In this document: positions 1 through 13,400 of the stretch, piece by piece
Position numbering within the stretch: position 1 is the first letter of the stretch
Layout of the letters: every line of letters begins with the position of its first letter
Assembly (NCBI RefSeq): GCF_002999335.1
Contig: NW_020312070.1
Coordinates: 62,001 to 126,000 of the forward strand
DNA: 64,000 bases
Direction of reading: 5' to 3'
Source of the DNA: Cyclospora cayetanensis
Taxonomy: Eukaryota > Apicomplexa > Conoidasida > Eucoccidiorida > Eimeriidae
Notes under the pieces: model-generated
What the model was told of the DNA's origin: nothing
Seen by the model: the letters and a program-made list of their open reading frames with translations, nothing else
Databases searched by the model: none
Translations under genes and position numbers: made by a program

Positions 1-172
1 GATAGGTATTGTTTTAAAAAGTCGCTACGTATCAATAAAAGCCAATTCAGTAAGAAAATCGGTACTGCGATATGGCATTTCGTCTGCCATTGTTCGAGAG
101 ACTTCCGCCAAAAGTTCCCTACTGCGCTCAGCCCTTTGCTTTGGTATTCTGCTATGACTGTACTGGTGGTTC

Positions 173-3100
173 CTACTCTTCTGGTACACTGTATGGGTCA
201 GCATATCCTGTACTTCCATCATACAGAAATTCGGACTCCTCAAGAAAGTCGAAAGCTTCAGAAGAAAACACAGCTGGCTCGTCTGGAACATAGTCCTCTG
301 CCGACTCACTCCTGGTTATCTGATCATCTACTTCGGCATCGTATATCTCCTCGTTGTCTGTAATAGTATAATTATTCTTTGTACCTTCACTGCTTGTAGC
401 TGGTGGTTGTTCCAGGGCTTTGGCAACGATTTCCCTAACATTGTCTGAGAGCCCTTGTTCACCGAGGATTCTCTTGAGCTGGTTCGCCACCAGCTCCTGC
501 CGTTCCGGGCCAAGCTTCCTCCACTGCAAAAACAACTTGGCCCCGCGAGCAGCAGCAAGAGGATTGAATTTATCAACCTACAGGGGTTAGAAACCAGCAC
601 GCGGCAAAAAATGGCAGTCATTAGACATTGTGGAGGCCTGAGCTGTGGGCTAAGGTAAACGGCTTTCGGTTCCCTTGCGGGGATTTTTCTAAAAATTATT
701 GCAAGGTGCTACAAAAGGACACCAAATACTTCTTTGGTGGTAATGTTAATTGTTGGCATTCTGTGTATGCACAGTGTGCTCATCCTACCGTAAGTATTAC
801 ATCAGCCAGAAGCTCATAGCCCTTTCCGTCGAGGCGATGGAAGTGCCTGTAGTTAAAATTTGCGAAAGTTAACACCAGCGAGCGAAACCTGTTTGGTTTG
901 GTGTAAGAAAAAGAGGGATGTCGCAATAGTGCTGAGACCCTTTCAACCTCATCAGGGAGGTCGGACAGTGCTTGGGCTTTGAACCACTTGTCCAACACGA
1001 GGGCGTCACCTGAGCGTTCATAACGAAGGGGTGAAAATCAAGAGTAAACGCAGTAGAACGGCACAGGCTGACAAACATTGACACTCATAGCGACCAGACT
1101 AGGCAAGCACGGACAAGCAAATGTTCGCACTGCATTGCCCGGAAAAGGCGATTGTATTTTGCTTGCTAGAAACTGTCTATCTAGGAATCTACCCTACCCG
1201 CTTAGCCAAAGAACAAGTGGGCTTATGAATGCAAGCTTACCGTGTGCCTCATCGAAGAACCTGGAAAAGGCTGTTTCCCTTTCCGCCGTAGGCATACTGG
1301 CAAGCGCAAGTAGTGCCGAGTATTTGTCGCTCATGCATCTAGCGCTCGTGAAGTGCTGGAAGGCCCTCTCTGATGCCAATTGGTTCCTAGGCTCTGAGAG
1401 TAGAAGAAGCAGAGAATTTCTTAGTTTTCTTCTGCTGAACTCTTTTGGTGAAACTCCGTCTTCTTGGTTTTCAGGAATGGTCAGCTGAGTGTACAATGCA
1501 AGCATGTCCTCGTGCAAGACATTATACAAATCCATGCGCACAGACCGAAGTGCTCTGTACAAAGCCTCGGGGTCTAATGGCTTCAACTCAGCAGCCAAGG
1601 AGCTCCAATCTGGCAACTGGAGCATCATCGCCTGAAAGCGATACAGCATAGCAAACTTGAAAAACAGGAGGGAATCAAAGAAGGCCCAAAATCATGAACG
1701 GAGCATGGTTCAGCACCAGTAAATAGCAACACAAATTGTCCAAGTCTACTTGAGCAGCAGAAGCACGGCTGGACCATGCAACGAGATTGCTGCTGGAAGA
1801 TACTGGACAAAAGAGGAACTTTTCACGCACGTGTATCGAGTCAGTAACAAGAAAACAGCCGGATATAAGGCAAACACGGTATATTGACACTCGCTTTGAG
1901 TTACGCTCAAGTCAAAATGCTGTAAGGCACCCTCCTGCATACAGCTATGCGTGCTTTCAGCGTTTCAATTAAATCAATTAGCAAAACATTGAATTAGTTA
2001 TGAAGCCAAGAGGTGTAGAACGTCGATACTACGGTGTCAGAGTATTACTGCTCGTCAGTACAGGCAGATTTATTCCAACAAAGAGTAGAGGGGAAAGAAA
2101 GCATATGAAGCACCAATGGTGTGCATTTAAATGCACTGATGTATACGGGAAGCACGAGGCCCAGTGTAACGGTGAGCTGAGGAGATCGCATTATTTGTGG
2201 CACATTGCTCCATTATGCCAGTTTTTGTGGCTTCCCAACCTTGAGAGCGTGGTCCGTGGCCTGGTCCTGAAGAATCATTCTAAGAGCTTTAATATAATCT
2301 TCAGGCAATTCCTCGAACTTGTCTGCAGCCTCATCTGTTAGGGCTTGCCTTGTCCTTGAGAGAATAATTGGTGTAGCCAGGGCTCTTGCTGCCATCCACT
2401 TTGTAACTGGGTCGGTGTCATAGGCCAGCAAAAACGCCTTCTCCGCGAAAGTCTGTTGGGGGTAAATGAGTTTTACAGGAGCTGAAAAGTTCCGGAGAAT
2501 GGAGGGGAGGCAGTCCTCATTAATGCCGCCTATTCTGAATTTCTGCTCATTTTCTGTCAATTCCAGCACCTGAACAGGCAGCAGAGGCGAGGAAACAGTG
2601 GGAACGGAGATACTGAGGGAGGTGGTTGCGCAAGCCAAGAAAAGGCGTGCTTCATCATATGCTCTTTCCCTTTCGCCGCTTTTCCGTGAGGCCTCTCGTG
2701 TGAAGGCTCGGTAGCAAGCGGAAAAATACAAAATGTTCATGTGGACATATCTATATATGCCGTTTTTAGCTCTAAACTGTCCACTGCCATTACCATTATG
2801 ACGTAAGTGGAATGCGAGAGATGTGGAGGGGTGTAACGCAGTGAAGACCTCGCGTATCCTAAATACACTATCTATGAGGATTAGAGGCCGCAGTAGGGAC
2901 AGGGGCATTGCGTCCTTAGATCTGTTGCCGGCCTGTATTCCGAGCTGTCATGCATACTACTTGCCCCCTGACACTTTAGCCGCTACCAGCCTCCCTGACC
3001 GGCAGGTACCCTTAAAAAGAGAACACGAATGCATTGACTGATTCAATGGTGCAGCTAATGAGCCGCTAAGTGGGTAGCTAAGAGCTTTTCTGTAGGTGTC

Positions 3101-6100
3101 GAGCTCTTCCTTACCATCGTGGGCTGTAACAAATCCCTTTTGCTCTCTTTGCCTATAAGTCCAAGTTTGATGGGAATCACTTGGGGTCTTTTCGTCTCTT
3201 GGCCGGGAGTCGGCGGAGTATGCTGTCTGAAACCGATCTCAAATACCTGATCTTCTGCATTGTACCGGGCGTGTGTCACTTCTAAGTGAGGAGTCCCGGC
3301 CTAAGAAAAAGAACATGGTGGAGGAAGGCCAGCGAGAAACCACAGAAGATGGCCGAATATAAGGGAGGATACATGGTGGTAAAGCACAGAAAAGAGACTT
3401 GATGTACGACAAGAAATTAACAAAGGCACAAGGGCCCCTCAGGGATCCCGGAAAAAAGAAGCGGGCCCTGCACTTGTTTGTCAGCATGCATTGAATATCT
3501 GACAGGGCGGGAGGCAAATGAGCATAAGGAGAAATGATGTCCTGGAGACAAAAGAAAGAATTTCGACCCTTCGTATCATCGAACTTTCAGTGCTTAGGTC
3601 ATGGTCTTGTAAGGTTAAGTTAAAATTTTTAGAGGCATACTACATATCGTCTTAAAGCTGCCTATGTTCTAGGCGTCTCTACTCGCCGCCTCCCAAGGGT
3701 TGCCTGTGCTCCATACTTGCGAATACCAGAGTTCGAACTGCGAGAGGTCCACGTCGTTCGCGTCGGCCATGGCTGCCCTAAAGTCTTCACAGGTAGCTGC
3801 ATGCCCGTCGTTCCGCTCAAAATACAAGTCCATTCCTTTCTTGAAGCCTGCGGGGCCCAATAGAGTCTGATACCTGCGAAGGGCGAAAGCTGAGTGAGCA
3901 GGAAAGGATCAGCAACGAGCGAGATGCGAGAACAGGCACCAGGTGTATACGGTATCAACAGCACACAGCAGAGTTTTTGAATCCAAGGCTCGACTTTGTC
4001 AGCTTCGCAGCAGCATCATCAGAGGATGAAGCTGAAAACGGAAGCCTTTTGGGCTTTCTCGGTGTATCTGCCTGTTCCTACTTCAAAGCCATGCAAATGG
4101 GCTAAAGCCATATATATGGCGACTCAAAAATTTTTTTTTGAGACGATCCGGTGGCTCATGACACTGAAAGGAATGCAGTGCCTAGGAAATCCAAAAGGAC
4201 GAAGCGGAGGAAGAGGTGTCATGACATGAGCGAAGAAACAGGAATTATCATCAAAAGCGTGAAGAACATGCAGAGGCAGTAAAAGCGAGAAATGGAGGGA
4301 AGCAGGGAGGCTTACATGCGAACAACCTCCGCGCCCTTATCATAAACAGTGGAGGTGTAAAAGTTGTCTACGGCCATGTAACTCTCTGGCTGGATGGGGT
4401 GGGCCATGGGACCGGCGTCTTCGACAAACTGCTTGGATATTAGATTCTCGACATATTGAATTCTTTGCACGGCGGCAGACATAATGGACGCCATAAAGGA
4501 TTGCTCCCGGAACACGGTCAACCCCTCTTTTAGCGTCAACTGAAACCAGTCGCTGGGGCATCAGCGACCGACAGTGCACGCAGCAGATAGAAACTCCTCG
4601 AACCGCCGCTAGTAGAAAGGTGTGCCTGCCCCTACAGTGCAAAGACCGCTGGCTTCAATGAGGGTCCGTGGGTTACGGTGGAAAGAAACATGTAGAGGGA
4701 ATTCGAGAAGTACCGAACAGTCACGCGATCACCAGTCCAGTTGTGGAAGTACTCATGACCAATCACCGCCAACACCCGCTCAAAGTCTCTGTCTGAATGA
4801 GACGCAATCAGAATCATAGGCACAAGCAGACACGGTAAAGCCAGGGGACACTTCCTGCATGAAAAATCACAGAAATTAATACTGTGGCTGCAAAACAGTG
4901 CTGCCGTTAGCACTGGGAGCAGACCAAACCCTGCTGCACAAGCCTTTGGAGGGATGATTTAAGCAAACTGTGGCACAGAACGAGGCAAATCGGTCTAATG
5001 TTTTTGCAAGGGCTCTGCCTTCCCCATTTTTGCACTTCTCGACCTCCGCCTATGTGTCACCTGTAGCTGTCTTGATATCAGCAAGAAGCATTGAACAGTT
5101 GAAGATGTTCAACCCCTTGTTTTCCATGGCACCCGCATTGAATTCAGAGACGCATGCGACGTTAAACTCGTCGAGATCGTATTCCCTGTCGTACGTTTCT
5201 TCGTCCCACTTCATGGACAGCTTCACGCTTTCCATTGCCCAGGATAACTTGGACAGCTGACCGGGCTCGCTATACACTGCAAGGGCCACCTCGTTCCCGC
5301 TCTGGAAGCATGAGCACGCGTTGGCGGAGACAAGGATGGCGTATGAGTTCGAAGCAGGAAAAAGATGGAGAGCGAGCGAAAATGGATAGTTTAAAGCAAC
5401 TGTCAAGGAATTGACGAAGGCTACAAGCTGCTAGAGCAGAGACAGGGCGAAAGTGTGGCGGGGGGCGCAAAACATCGCTCCTGGGGTTTTGCGTTTGGGA
5501 ACAGAGTTGTTAGCTTCTAGATGACGCAACTGAGGGAAGACATCTGACCTTGGTGGTAAAGGTGTCGGTAACGGATGCGAATGGGCCCGCCAAGATAGCA
5601 AAGAGATAAGATGGTTTGGGGTGAGGGTCCTCGAACAGAACAAAATGCCTATTAGAGTCCCCAGAAAGCGATCCCTCATCAATCTTATTCCCGTTGCTAA
5701 GCAGCACTGGGTACTTCGTTCGGTCTGCCTCGAGGCGAACCTGAAGCAACAAGAAGATGAAAAATTCGCTAGAGCCTCTTGGCGGGGTACAGAAGTGCAA
5801 AAGAAGTAGCACGTATTTACCCATGCAGTGTCGCCCCATTAAAATTTCATATATCGAGGTGGCAGCATCCTTTAAAAGAAATATGCACGGCTGCCCTCCC
5901 ATTGCCTGAGCAAGTTAGGCGTACTTTCATATAACTGTACATAGATGATGGGAAGCGCCACTGCCATCTAAATTCACTGAGGGTTGCTACGAGTGCATAT
6001 CGACTGCTTCCACATACGTATATATATATTTGCAAAAGGAGGCCTCTCGTGAATGCGAAGATGGATTCGCTCTTCCTGCATCATGTGCTCTTACCCGTGC

Positions 6101-7287
6101 CAAGCAGACAAATCACACACGGCAGATGGCAGGCACACAATCCCCTGCATCGGATAACACCACGGCAATAAGGACATAAGGGCTCACTTTATACTTGGCC
6201 TGCACATCGGGTCTGTCCAAGGAGAAGGTGATTCTCCTGAAGCCCTCAGCCTCGCACTGCGTGACAAGAGCGTCTCCCGAAACGTACAAGCCGCTCAGCT
6301 TTAAGTTAAGATTGGGGTGTATCAACACTCGAGTTTTAACTTCGAAGCGCTCTCCAGCCTTTGCGGGGAGCACCGATTTGCTGATGACCAAACTGCCGTC
6401 TTTAAGGAGATGGTAGCCGCGCCGTGCGTTTGCCTGCTCCTCTTCTCCCTCATGCGAGTCCACCTCCGCTATCTCCTCCCCATTGACACGTAAAGACAAA
6501 AGCTCCAAATTTTCTCCATCCAGTAGCAAGTCAGAAGAAGGTACTCTTTCAGCGCGTCTCATAAGCATCGTCCCGGTCACCTGAGCACGTGGCACAAACC
6601 CCACGGAACTGAAGTGTGGCCTCAACCTTGCAGCTCGAAGCCTACTCGAGCTACTGAGAATGGCAAATCTTCGGAAGTGTGTAATTAGTTACTGTCTGAC
6701 AATGGTGATAGAAGGGTCCAAGACGAAGTGTAGGTCCATGTTGTCCACGAGGAAGGCTGAGGGCTTGTATTCATCCCTAAATTTTTCTCCTGGCCTGCCC
6801 CTTGCGGGTGTCTCAGGCAGTGGGCGAGTGCCTGGCTCTGTTTCCTCACTGGGGGCGTCTGCCACGGATGCGCTATCCGGCAAGGAGCCGTCTTCTCGAG
6901 ATATTTGATCTTCTGCTGCTACGGCTTCATTGGAAGCATTCTCCCGGAGTGTCTGATTCCTTGTCGCAAGGTCGTCAACGTCTTCACCGAGTGTTGGCAA
7001 ATGGCCATCTCCCCCGGGACTTACCCCCTCTGTAGACGATTCTGAAGCCAGTGCTGCCTGAAAATGGGGTAACTGAGAGTACCAAGGCTGAGGAGCTTTC
7101 GAAAGCTCAGAAGACGCCCCGTCAGCCACCACTCCCCCTCGGCGCCATGAACGAGGGAAGGCAGGGTTTAGCAGAGAAATGAGCAAGGGAGAAACCGACA
7201 GGTCAGCCGTAGAAGCCGACGCTGCACTGTTCTCTGTGGAAAGAGGAACTGCAACAAGCCAACAGATGAAGAAGAGGACGGAACAGA
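173..7287 (-). CDS. M1 family aminopeptidase N (alanyl aminopeptidase), 5' end incomplete
   Basis: Zinc metallo-exopeptidase removing N-terminal residues from peptides, as in the Plasmodium A-M1 and bacterial PepN group. Twelve exons join in frame: 6701-7287, 6188-6580, 5549-5740, 5061-5301, 4714-4792, 4316-4552, 3683-3873, 3115-3281, 2240-2569, 1241-1631, 789-1009, 173-577 (about 1,144 codons). The substrate-anchoring GAMEN motif is at 5134-5120 and the zinc site HEYFH at 4757-4743; the distal zinc-ligand Glu (LKEGLT) lies in the next exon, so an intron splits the zinc site. The C-terminal helical domain has the PepN-like block DKWF...[14 protein letters not shown]. The N-terminus has a hydrophobic stretch ([15 protein letters not shown]), suggesting a signal or membrane anchor, then a variable acidic linker. 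The last ~80 residues form an acidic tail. No ATG precedes the hydrophobic stretch before a stop at 7322-7324, so at least one upstream exon is missing. The 3683/3281 junction is the least certain. Confidence 0.94.
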
Positions 7288-9282
7288 CTGAAATGAAATA
7301 ACTCGTGGGCAACTTCAAAAATCAGGGGCTATCATGGGGGGGTGAAGGGATAGGGGGCAGGAGCACCGCTCTTTTGCATGCTAAATTTAGAAGGAAATGA
7401 CCTCAAACTTGTCAGATAAAAGCAAAATCATGCGGTTTCTAAGTACCAGAAAACGAAGACGTTCACAGCACGAGGTTGCAGCGGCATCCTCAGTGTCCTC
7501 GGCCTACGTCCCTTTAGCCATCGTATTCAAATTACGTTGGTGCTTTTTAGACGTCAAGGGAAATGACTCACAGGAGTTCGCAGTCTGGCAGATTTTATAG
7601 GAAAGGAAGGGGGCGGTGATCGTGGCGAGGCGCGCGACAGCAGAAACACGCATTTTCAGTATTAGTAGTAATAGAATGACGCAGAGGGGTGAAATGCGAC
7701 TAAAGAAGGCGACAAATTATCTAATAAAGAATACTTATGATATTTCTTTCTCCTGTGTCGGGCGGCAAAAAATAAAACTCCGGATGCCAGTTTGGGGGAG
7801 AGAGCAATACCACTGGTCACTCACGACCCAGTCACCCGCCTCAGGGGGGAGATTGCTCCGGTGAGTATCCACCAACAAATGAAACAACTACAAATTACCA
7901 CTTTTCTACTGACTTTTGAGAACGAATGGCGATTTTTGTGCCTCTTGGGACGTGTATAGGAAAAAATAGTGGAAAGACGGCCACAAGTGTGGTAGAGCCC
8001 GCTAGTATAAAGTTCTCTATCGACGGAGCGCTTTGTGCGTAGAATAGGACGTGCGCACAGATAGATATGCCAAGATTTAACAAATAAGGGAAGAGCATTG
8101 GAAGAAGACGAAAACAGTGGTACCTGGACTTGCTGCATTCGATGCTCGAGCGAAGTGCACAAACACTGGCGAAGCACCTTTAATTCGAGCTGCATCACTC
8201 TGTATGTGCATAGCAGTTTTTTTCTACTCCCGTGCCCCGTCCTGATCTGTGCCCGTGTTTACTCTAGCCCTTTTCAGTGGGCAGATAGAGTGCAGCCCCT
8301 CGATTCGTCACGCGTTTGTAACTGCGTCTAGAGATGAACGATACTACAGGATTAGCAAGCTCGAAGTCGAAAAAGTAGCAGTATGAAAGGCAGGTGGGAA
8401 GATAATCCACGCTGGGCCTCTGAGCCCTCGCAGTTTCTTCCAGTAGACGATGAAGAAGAGTTGCACACAAACAAGACTGCACAAGGGGGAGATAGAAGCT
8501 GGCTCACCTGTCATTGTCTGTATCCCTAATAGCTCCAGTTGTTCTATGTGAAACGGTGTTTTATAAATGCGTAGCTCCAGCAACGTTTTTCTTTAAATGG
8601 GTGAGTCGCCTCCGCAGCTTATGCTGTGAACCATAAACGTCTATTTTTTTGCACTCCAAGTACTGGGTTCTACACTACAATAGACTCCAGAGACACGTAT
8701 GCAGAGCTGCAGATCCTTCTTTATCCTGTCAAGGAGCAGTATCTAAATGGCTTTAATCCATGGCTCCCTCCCTGAGATACAAAACTGGAGTTCATCGTTT
8801 CGTTGAATAGGATTGACCTTCTGTCTAGGCGACGTTTTCAAATACAAAGTACATGGGTTAGCTGCAGTTTGCCATGGGACGTAAAGCACTGCTTGAAAAA
8901 CTACAATTAGCTCTTCTGGAGGGTAAGGCCCGCTGGGGTTATGCCGCCCTGCAAAAGTTGCCATACCAACTACCGTTTAAGCGTTCTGCTGCCCATCGCG
9001 TTTGGATTGATATTCTCAACGCAATTGTACGTCCAAGGTCCTTCACAGAGCGTGCTGCGCCTCCTTGAGCCCGCATCGAGCAGCGTGGGAGTGGACGGTT
9101 GTGATTCATGATTTGCCGTCATGTCGGCGGCGAGGCATCCGTGCCTTCAATATCTAGTAGATGCGCCGCTGCAATGCCAGACAAACATAGTGGGCAGAGA
9201 AAACAATCAAGGGTGATTGCCAGCCACCGGACACTGTAGAGCTAAAAGCAAACGCCTTAAAGTCTTCATGAACAGCCCCTCC
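7288..9282. other. Spacer between aminopeptidase 5' end and zinc-finger gene 3' end
   Basis: About 2 kb without a gene I can support. It must hold the missing first exon and promoter of the aminopeptidase. An ATG-initiated minus-strand frame from 8098 with a hydrophobic start is one possible first exon, but nothing decides it. No tRNA or strong tandem repeat was seen. Confidence 0.5.
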
Positions 9283-10428
9283 TTACGACACCTGTAAAAG
9301 TCCTTTTGGGCACTCTTGGGCCACCATTCGCCTACCTGTGAGCGATCTAATTACAGTTTGCCCCTTCTCGGCCAAGATTGTCTCTATATCGCTCTCTTCG
9401 TCTCCGAACCATTTCAAACGATCAGCTACCAAGTGCACTGAAGCCCACATCGCACATCACAGCCCTGTGTAACTCTAGCGCTCACATTGACAAAGTACCG
9501 CGGGGCGAAGCCGTTTCCTCTACAGCCCCCTGTATTTCACCTAGCAAGCAGAGAAGGGCAGGACGTTTCAGATCGTCAGATGGGAAAGAAGCCACATACG
9601 GTTTCTGCAGCCGGGACATCGAACGATTACCACTCCCTGCATATATGCAACCTACAGGTAAAACACAGAGCCACCCTAGCAGCCGTTGCTTCCAATGAGT
9701 TTTACCATATCGCTGAGTCTTCTTTAGCAACAAGAGCAACGACACTACGACAGCAGCAACAACAGAAGCAATCACAGATGGCGCACCTTTGAGAATTTCT
9801 TAGCTGATCGGGTGTTGCACTTGCAGCAGGTGAAAACCAGCGCAAGCAAGCCGTCCCTGGCGTTTTCCGTCCCTGGAACTCGAGACAAGTCGCACCTTAC
9901 GAAGGGGCCCCCTGGGGTCCCCTCTGCCTCGTTGCCTGACGGCACTGCCGTCGGTAGGGAGCTCTCTGGGGCAGGCGACGCACTAGCGGATTCCTTGAAG
10001 GGCTCAGAGGCCTCCGTGCTAATATAACGCTGCCAACGGGCCTTAAAATGAAGGCAAGGAGGGAGAGCCGGCTCTGAGCTCGATGCGGCTGGTGGTGCAC
10101 CGAAGAGCAGCCTCTGGGCATTGTGCTGTATTGCTTCTGTTCCTTTTCCTTCCGTACGTAGCACGTCGCGGCTGAGACTTGAAGCTCCTTGTTCCTCATA
10201 TGCCCTCTTTAGGGCGAGGAAAGGCCTCCTTGGGGTGCCTTCGTAGGCGGGTGAGGGCCCCCTAAGGGGCGCCTGCGGGCGCCCAGCGGCTGCCAGCCGC
10301 TGGCAGCCGCTTGGCACGTCGTATAAGACAAACCGCGTCTCAGCCTGAGATCTAGAGAGGCCCCGACTTGCCTTGATGACCCTTCGAAAATGCCGTGGCC
10401 CCGGGATACCGGGAACCCTGCAGAGCAT
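9283..10428 (-). CDS. DNL-type zinc-finger protein (Zim17/Tim15/Hep1-like)
   Basis: Family members keep mitochondrial Hsp70 soluble and active during protein import. Three exons (9787-10428, 9600-9651, 9283-9437) sum to 849 nt, 282 residues. The diagnostic domain is assembled across both introns: a first CX2C in FTCCKCNTRSAKKFSK at the end of exon 1, then AYMQGVVIVRCPGCRN in a 52-nt exon carrying the second CX2C, then LHLVADRLKWFGDEE in exon 3. This matches the family order CX2C, GVVxVRCPGC, HLIADxLxWF. Start chosen: ATG at 10428, giving an Arg-rich, acid-poor N-terminus like a mitochondrial presequence, followed by a ~165-residue low-complexity region with no family counterpart that I know. 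Exon 3 is read to TAA at 9283-9285; an alternative donor near 9317 could lead to another last exon. Targeting to mitochondrion rather than apicoplast is inference. Confidence 0.88.
10267..10311. repeat. Adjacent GC-rich inverted repeats within the zinc-finger gene
   Basis: Two hairpin-capable inverted repeats lie side by side. The second has perfect 10-bp arms, AGCGGCTGCC at 10285-10294 and GGCAGCCGCT at 10302-10311, with a 7-nt loop. The first pairs GGGCGC with GCGCCC across 10267-10284. They fall in the low-complexity N-terminal coding part of exon 1, so they may simply reflect Gly/Ala/Arg-rich coding. Confidence 0.6.
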
Positions 10429-13400
10429 CGCGGCGGGGCAATTGTAAAACCAGGCAGTACAAAAGTAGTCTGATGAGTAAAAGTATCCAGGAATTAAACT
10501 ATAATAAAATTAAAAGTAAAAAGAAAATAGACCTTGAACGGAGCGCCTTGGGATGTTCTGACAGAGAGAGGACATCCGGAAACTAGGATGAGGCCCAAGG
10601 GCCCAGACGATCTCTTTACGTTTTGTTTCTTCGGTGATTCTGTATTCCTTCCACTAACATGAAGATACAAATGGAACAAGAGCACTTGAATGATAGATCG
10701 GGATCTTAGATGGACACGTCTTCTACGCTTTTTCGCGCATATCTCTCTCCTGCTTTTGGGGGCAGTAGGTGACCTGAACAGGTGTGGAGTTTTCGTTATT
10801 AGAATCAGTCCCCTAGGCAGGCTGCTTGCAAAAAGTTCGCTGTAGCTGTATCAGCGGCAAGCGTGCATCTAGTGCATTGCTTAAGGTGTTCTTGCCCTTT
10901 CGGTCCCGTTGAACCTGACTGGCCATGGGGGCACTTGCGACAGCACCTAAAGTGAGCAGTACGCAGCACAAAATACCCCCAAGTATGTGGGACAGGCAGC
11001 GAAGTGGAGCAGAATAGTACGCCGCGGATTCATGCCAAGAAATGAAGCTTGCAGCTTGTAGGCTGCCTGGGTATGCTTTCTAAATCCAAGTTTCCTGATC
11101 TGTGTGGTAAGCCTGCGAGGCAAATAACAGCCTGAAAACTGATGGTCTGTTGTCTCTTATAGGAGTCATCATCTCTTTACCCAGGGAACACTAACCCATG
11201 CTGCCTTGAGGCTGCAGCGGTCTAGGCATTTGCAGAACAGCACTGGCGAGGGGCAGCTCGCAGGCTTACCAGACCATTCGGCGCAGTATAGCACTCAGTT
11301 TCTCGATATGCACGTATACAGCAGAGGCTTGATGCCAGAGTCGATGCAGCACTAATGTTCCAAGCAGGAATTATCGGTCCTTCTAGAATCTCCGGACGGA
11401 GAGCTTTAGGTATAACGCCACGTAGTTGATTAAAATAAAATAACTTTTCAAAAGGGCTTTCCTGTCTTCTTACCCCTACCCCGCATGACTTCACGATGAG
11501 GGGAGGGCAACCAGCGGGGATGCCTGGCAATCTTCGCCCTGGATACACGTATTAGCACTCTGACGCTCCATGCAACAAAACGAGCAAGCAGGCGCCATTC
11601 ACTCCGAAGCTATGGAGGTGGCCCAACGGTGCAGTAAATAGCATCTACATGCAGACAAAATAGTTAACCAACATGTAACTACGTGCCAATACACTGAAGA
11701 TAGTCCAATGAAGTGTTGAAGTGTACGCTGGCCCTCGGAACACGACAGTGCATTGTCGATAAAGCCACGCTGTAGACTAAGGTATAGCTAACACCATCAT
11801 AACGGAGCTTAATGACGCCAGAACAATGGAGCCTAATCAAGTACAGTCCCTCTTGGGGGAAGTGTGAAGCCCTTTGCCTAAGGCACAGATCCGGATTGTC
11901 TGTTTAGGCTTGAGCGTGGGGGAGGGAGCGAGGAGGAGCTAGGGAGGAGACCTTAAGCCCCATTTAGCGGGACTGGAGATAGCTGTGGCTATATGCAACG
12001 CTACTCTAGCCACAAGTTAAGGATTTGAATCTATTGTACACAACAACCCACCGATTTCTGTACATATGGCGTTGTCGCTCTTCGGTAGCATTTTGTCTCT
12101 GCTTCTGTTTCAGCCTATGGTATTTTGCATCCGCATAGTAGCCATCTTAACGCCCCATGGTGCCGCACCTGCTTGCATGAAGGTGCGATAGGGCTACCCC
12201 TGCACGCCGTTGGGGTCAGCCGCTCTTTCACACTGCGGTACGAGTGCCGCATGGACTCACCAAAGGGACCCCGCTAACTGGGACAAGCTGTTGGGCCATT
12301 TCAGTCAGCTATCCAGAGGGCCTCAGAGGGGGGCAGTCGGGCTGGAATTCACACTCGGGAGGCGTACGCGTGCAATGAAAGTGCGGAGGGCAAAAGACAG
12401 AGCGGTTTCCAGAAGCTCAGTGCCCCGGACGACATGTACAGCTGAGAAGTAGCCTGCAAGGGTGAGGGGCGCTCTTCTGTGAAATTTGCTGATATTGAGA
12501 GAGCCCTGCGTTATATGCAACGGAGCTGGAGCACTTGCATTATTCATACGCTAATTATCCTCTACAACTCGTTGGGGCTTTGCTTGAGATGAATAAAAAT
12601 GGCACCGGCTTCAGGATGCAGGACATACAACTTCCCCGCTGCAGGGCCATCCGAAGCTCCTGTAATTTGGTGGGCACTGCGCGCTGCAAGCCAGTAAAGC
12701 CCACCAAAACGCCATTCGGCTCTGTGAAGGCCTTATTGTGCCTTCAAGGTAAAAGTTGGGGATCAAAGAACTTGGCTTCACACCGGGGGATCCTTACTTG
12801 GTGGCAGATCAACTAGGCAGGCATACGCAGTCTTAACACCATTTTTGTCCCTTCCTGGTAAAGTGGAGAAAGAGGAAACACGATTGACCATGAGGGTTAC
12901 ACACTGAATAGTTCAAGAGCACAACATATAGCAATAGCTTTTGTGGCCCCAAGGCCATGTTTGGTCTTATTCTACAATGATTTTGCAACAAGCATTGCAG
13001 CGCACTAGAGCTTCGATAGGCGTTTAAGCCTTAAGTTGTAATTTTTATGTTTATTCTTTTTTCAGCTTCAAGTTGGCACCGTGTTTCCTCTGGCGTCTGT
13101 GTGCAAACTGTTCGCAAGATTATTTAGCATTCGTGGTGCTTTTGTGGCTCGACGTTGGATGGTTAAGCTACATTGAAGCGCTTTGTATTGTAGTGGCTAT
13201 GTTAATTGTGATTTCGTCAAGCTCTGGCTGATGGATGTAGGTGTTTTCTGTCTCACATGTAGCAGAGAGGGAAGAATCCAAGCTAGAAAAGCATGTGCGC
13301 CGTGCTCGTCTAGTAAATAAGAAGATGCATTTGGCCGCAAGTGTCCGGAGTCATAAGAGTGTGCCTACCGCTGCTGCCGGGCAGCTCTTGGAAGCGACAG

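Noticed and set aside
7316..7318. TTG as start codon of the M1 aminopeptidase
   Set aside because: Eukaryotic nuclear genes start at ATG; an acceptor at 7288-7289 indicates an upstream exon instead.
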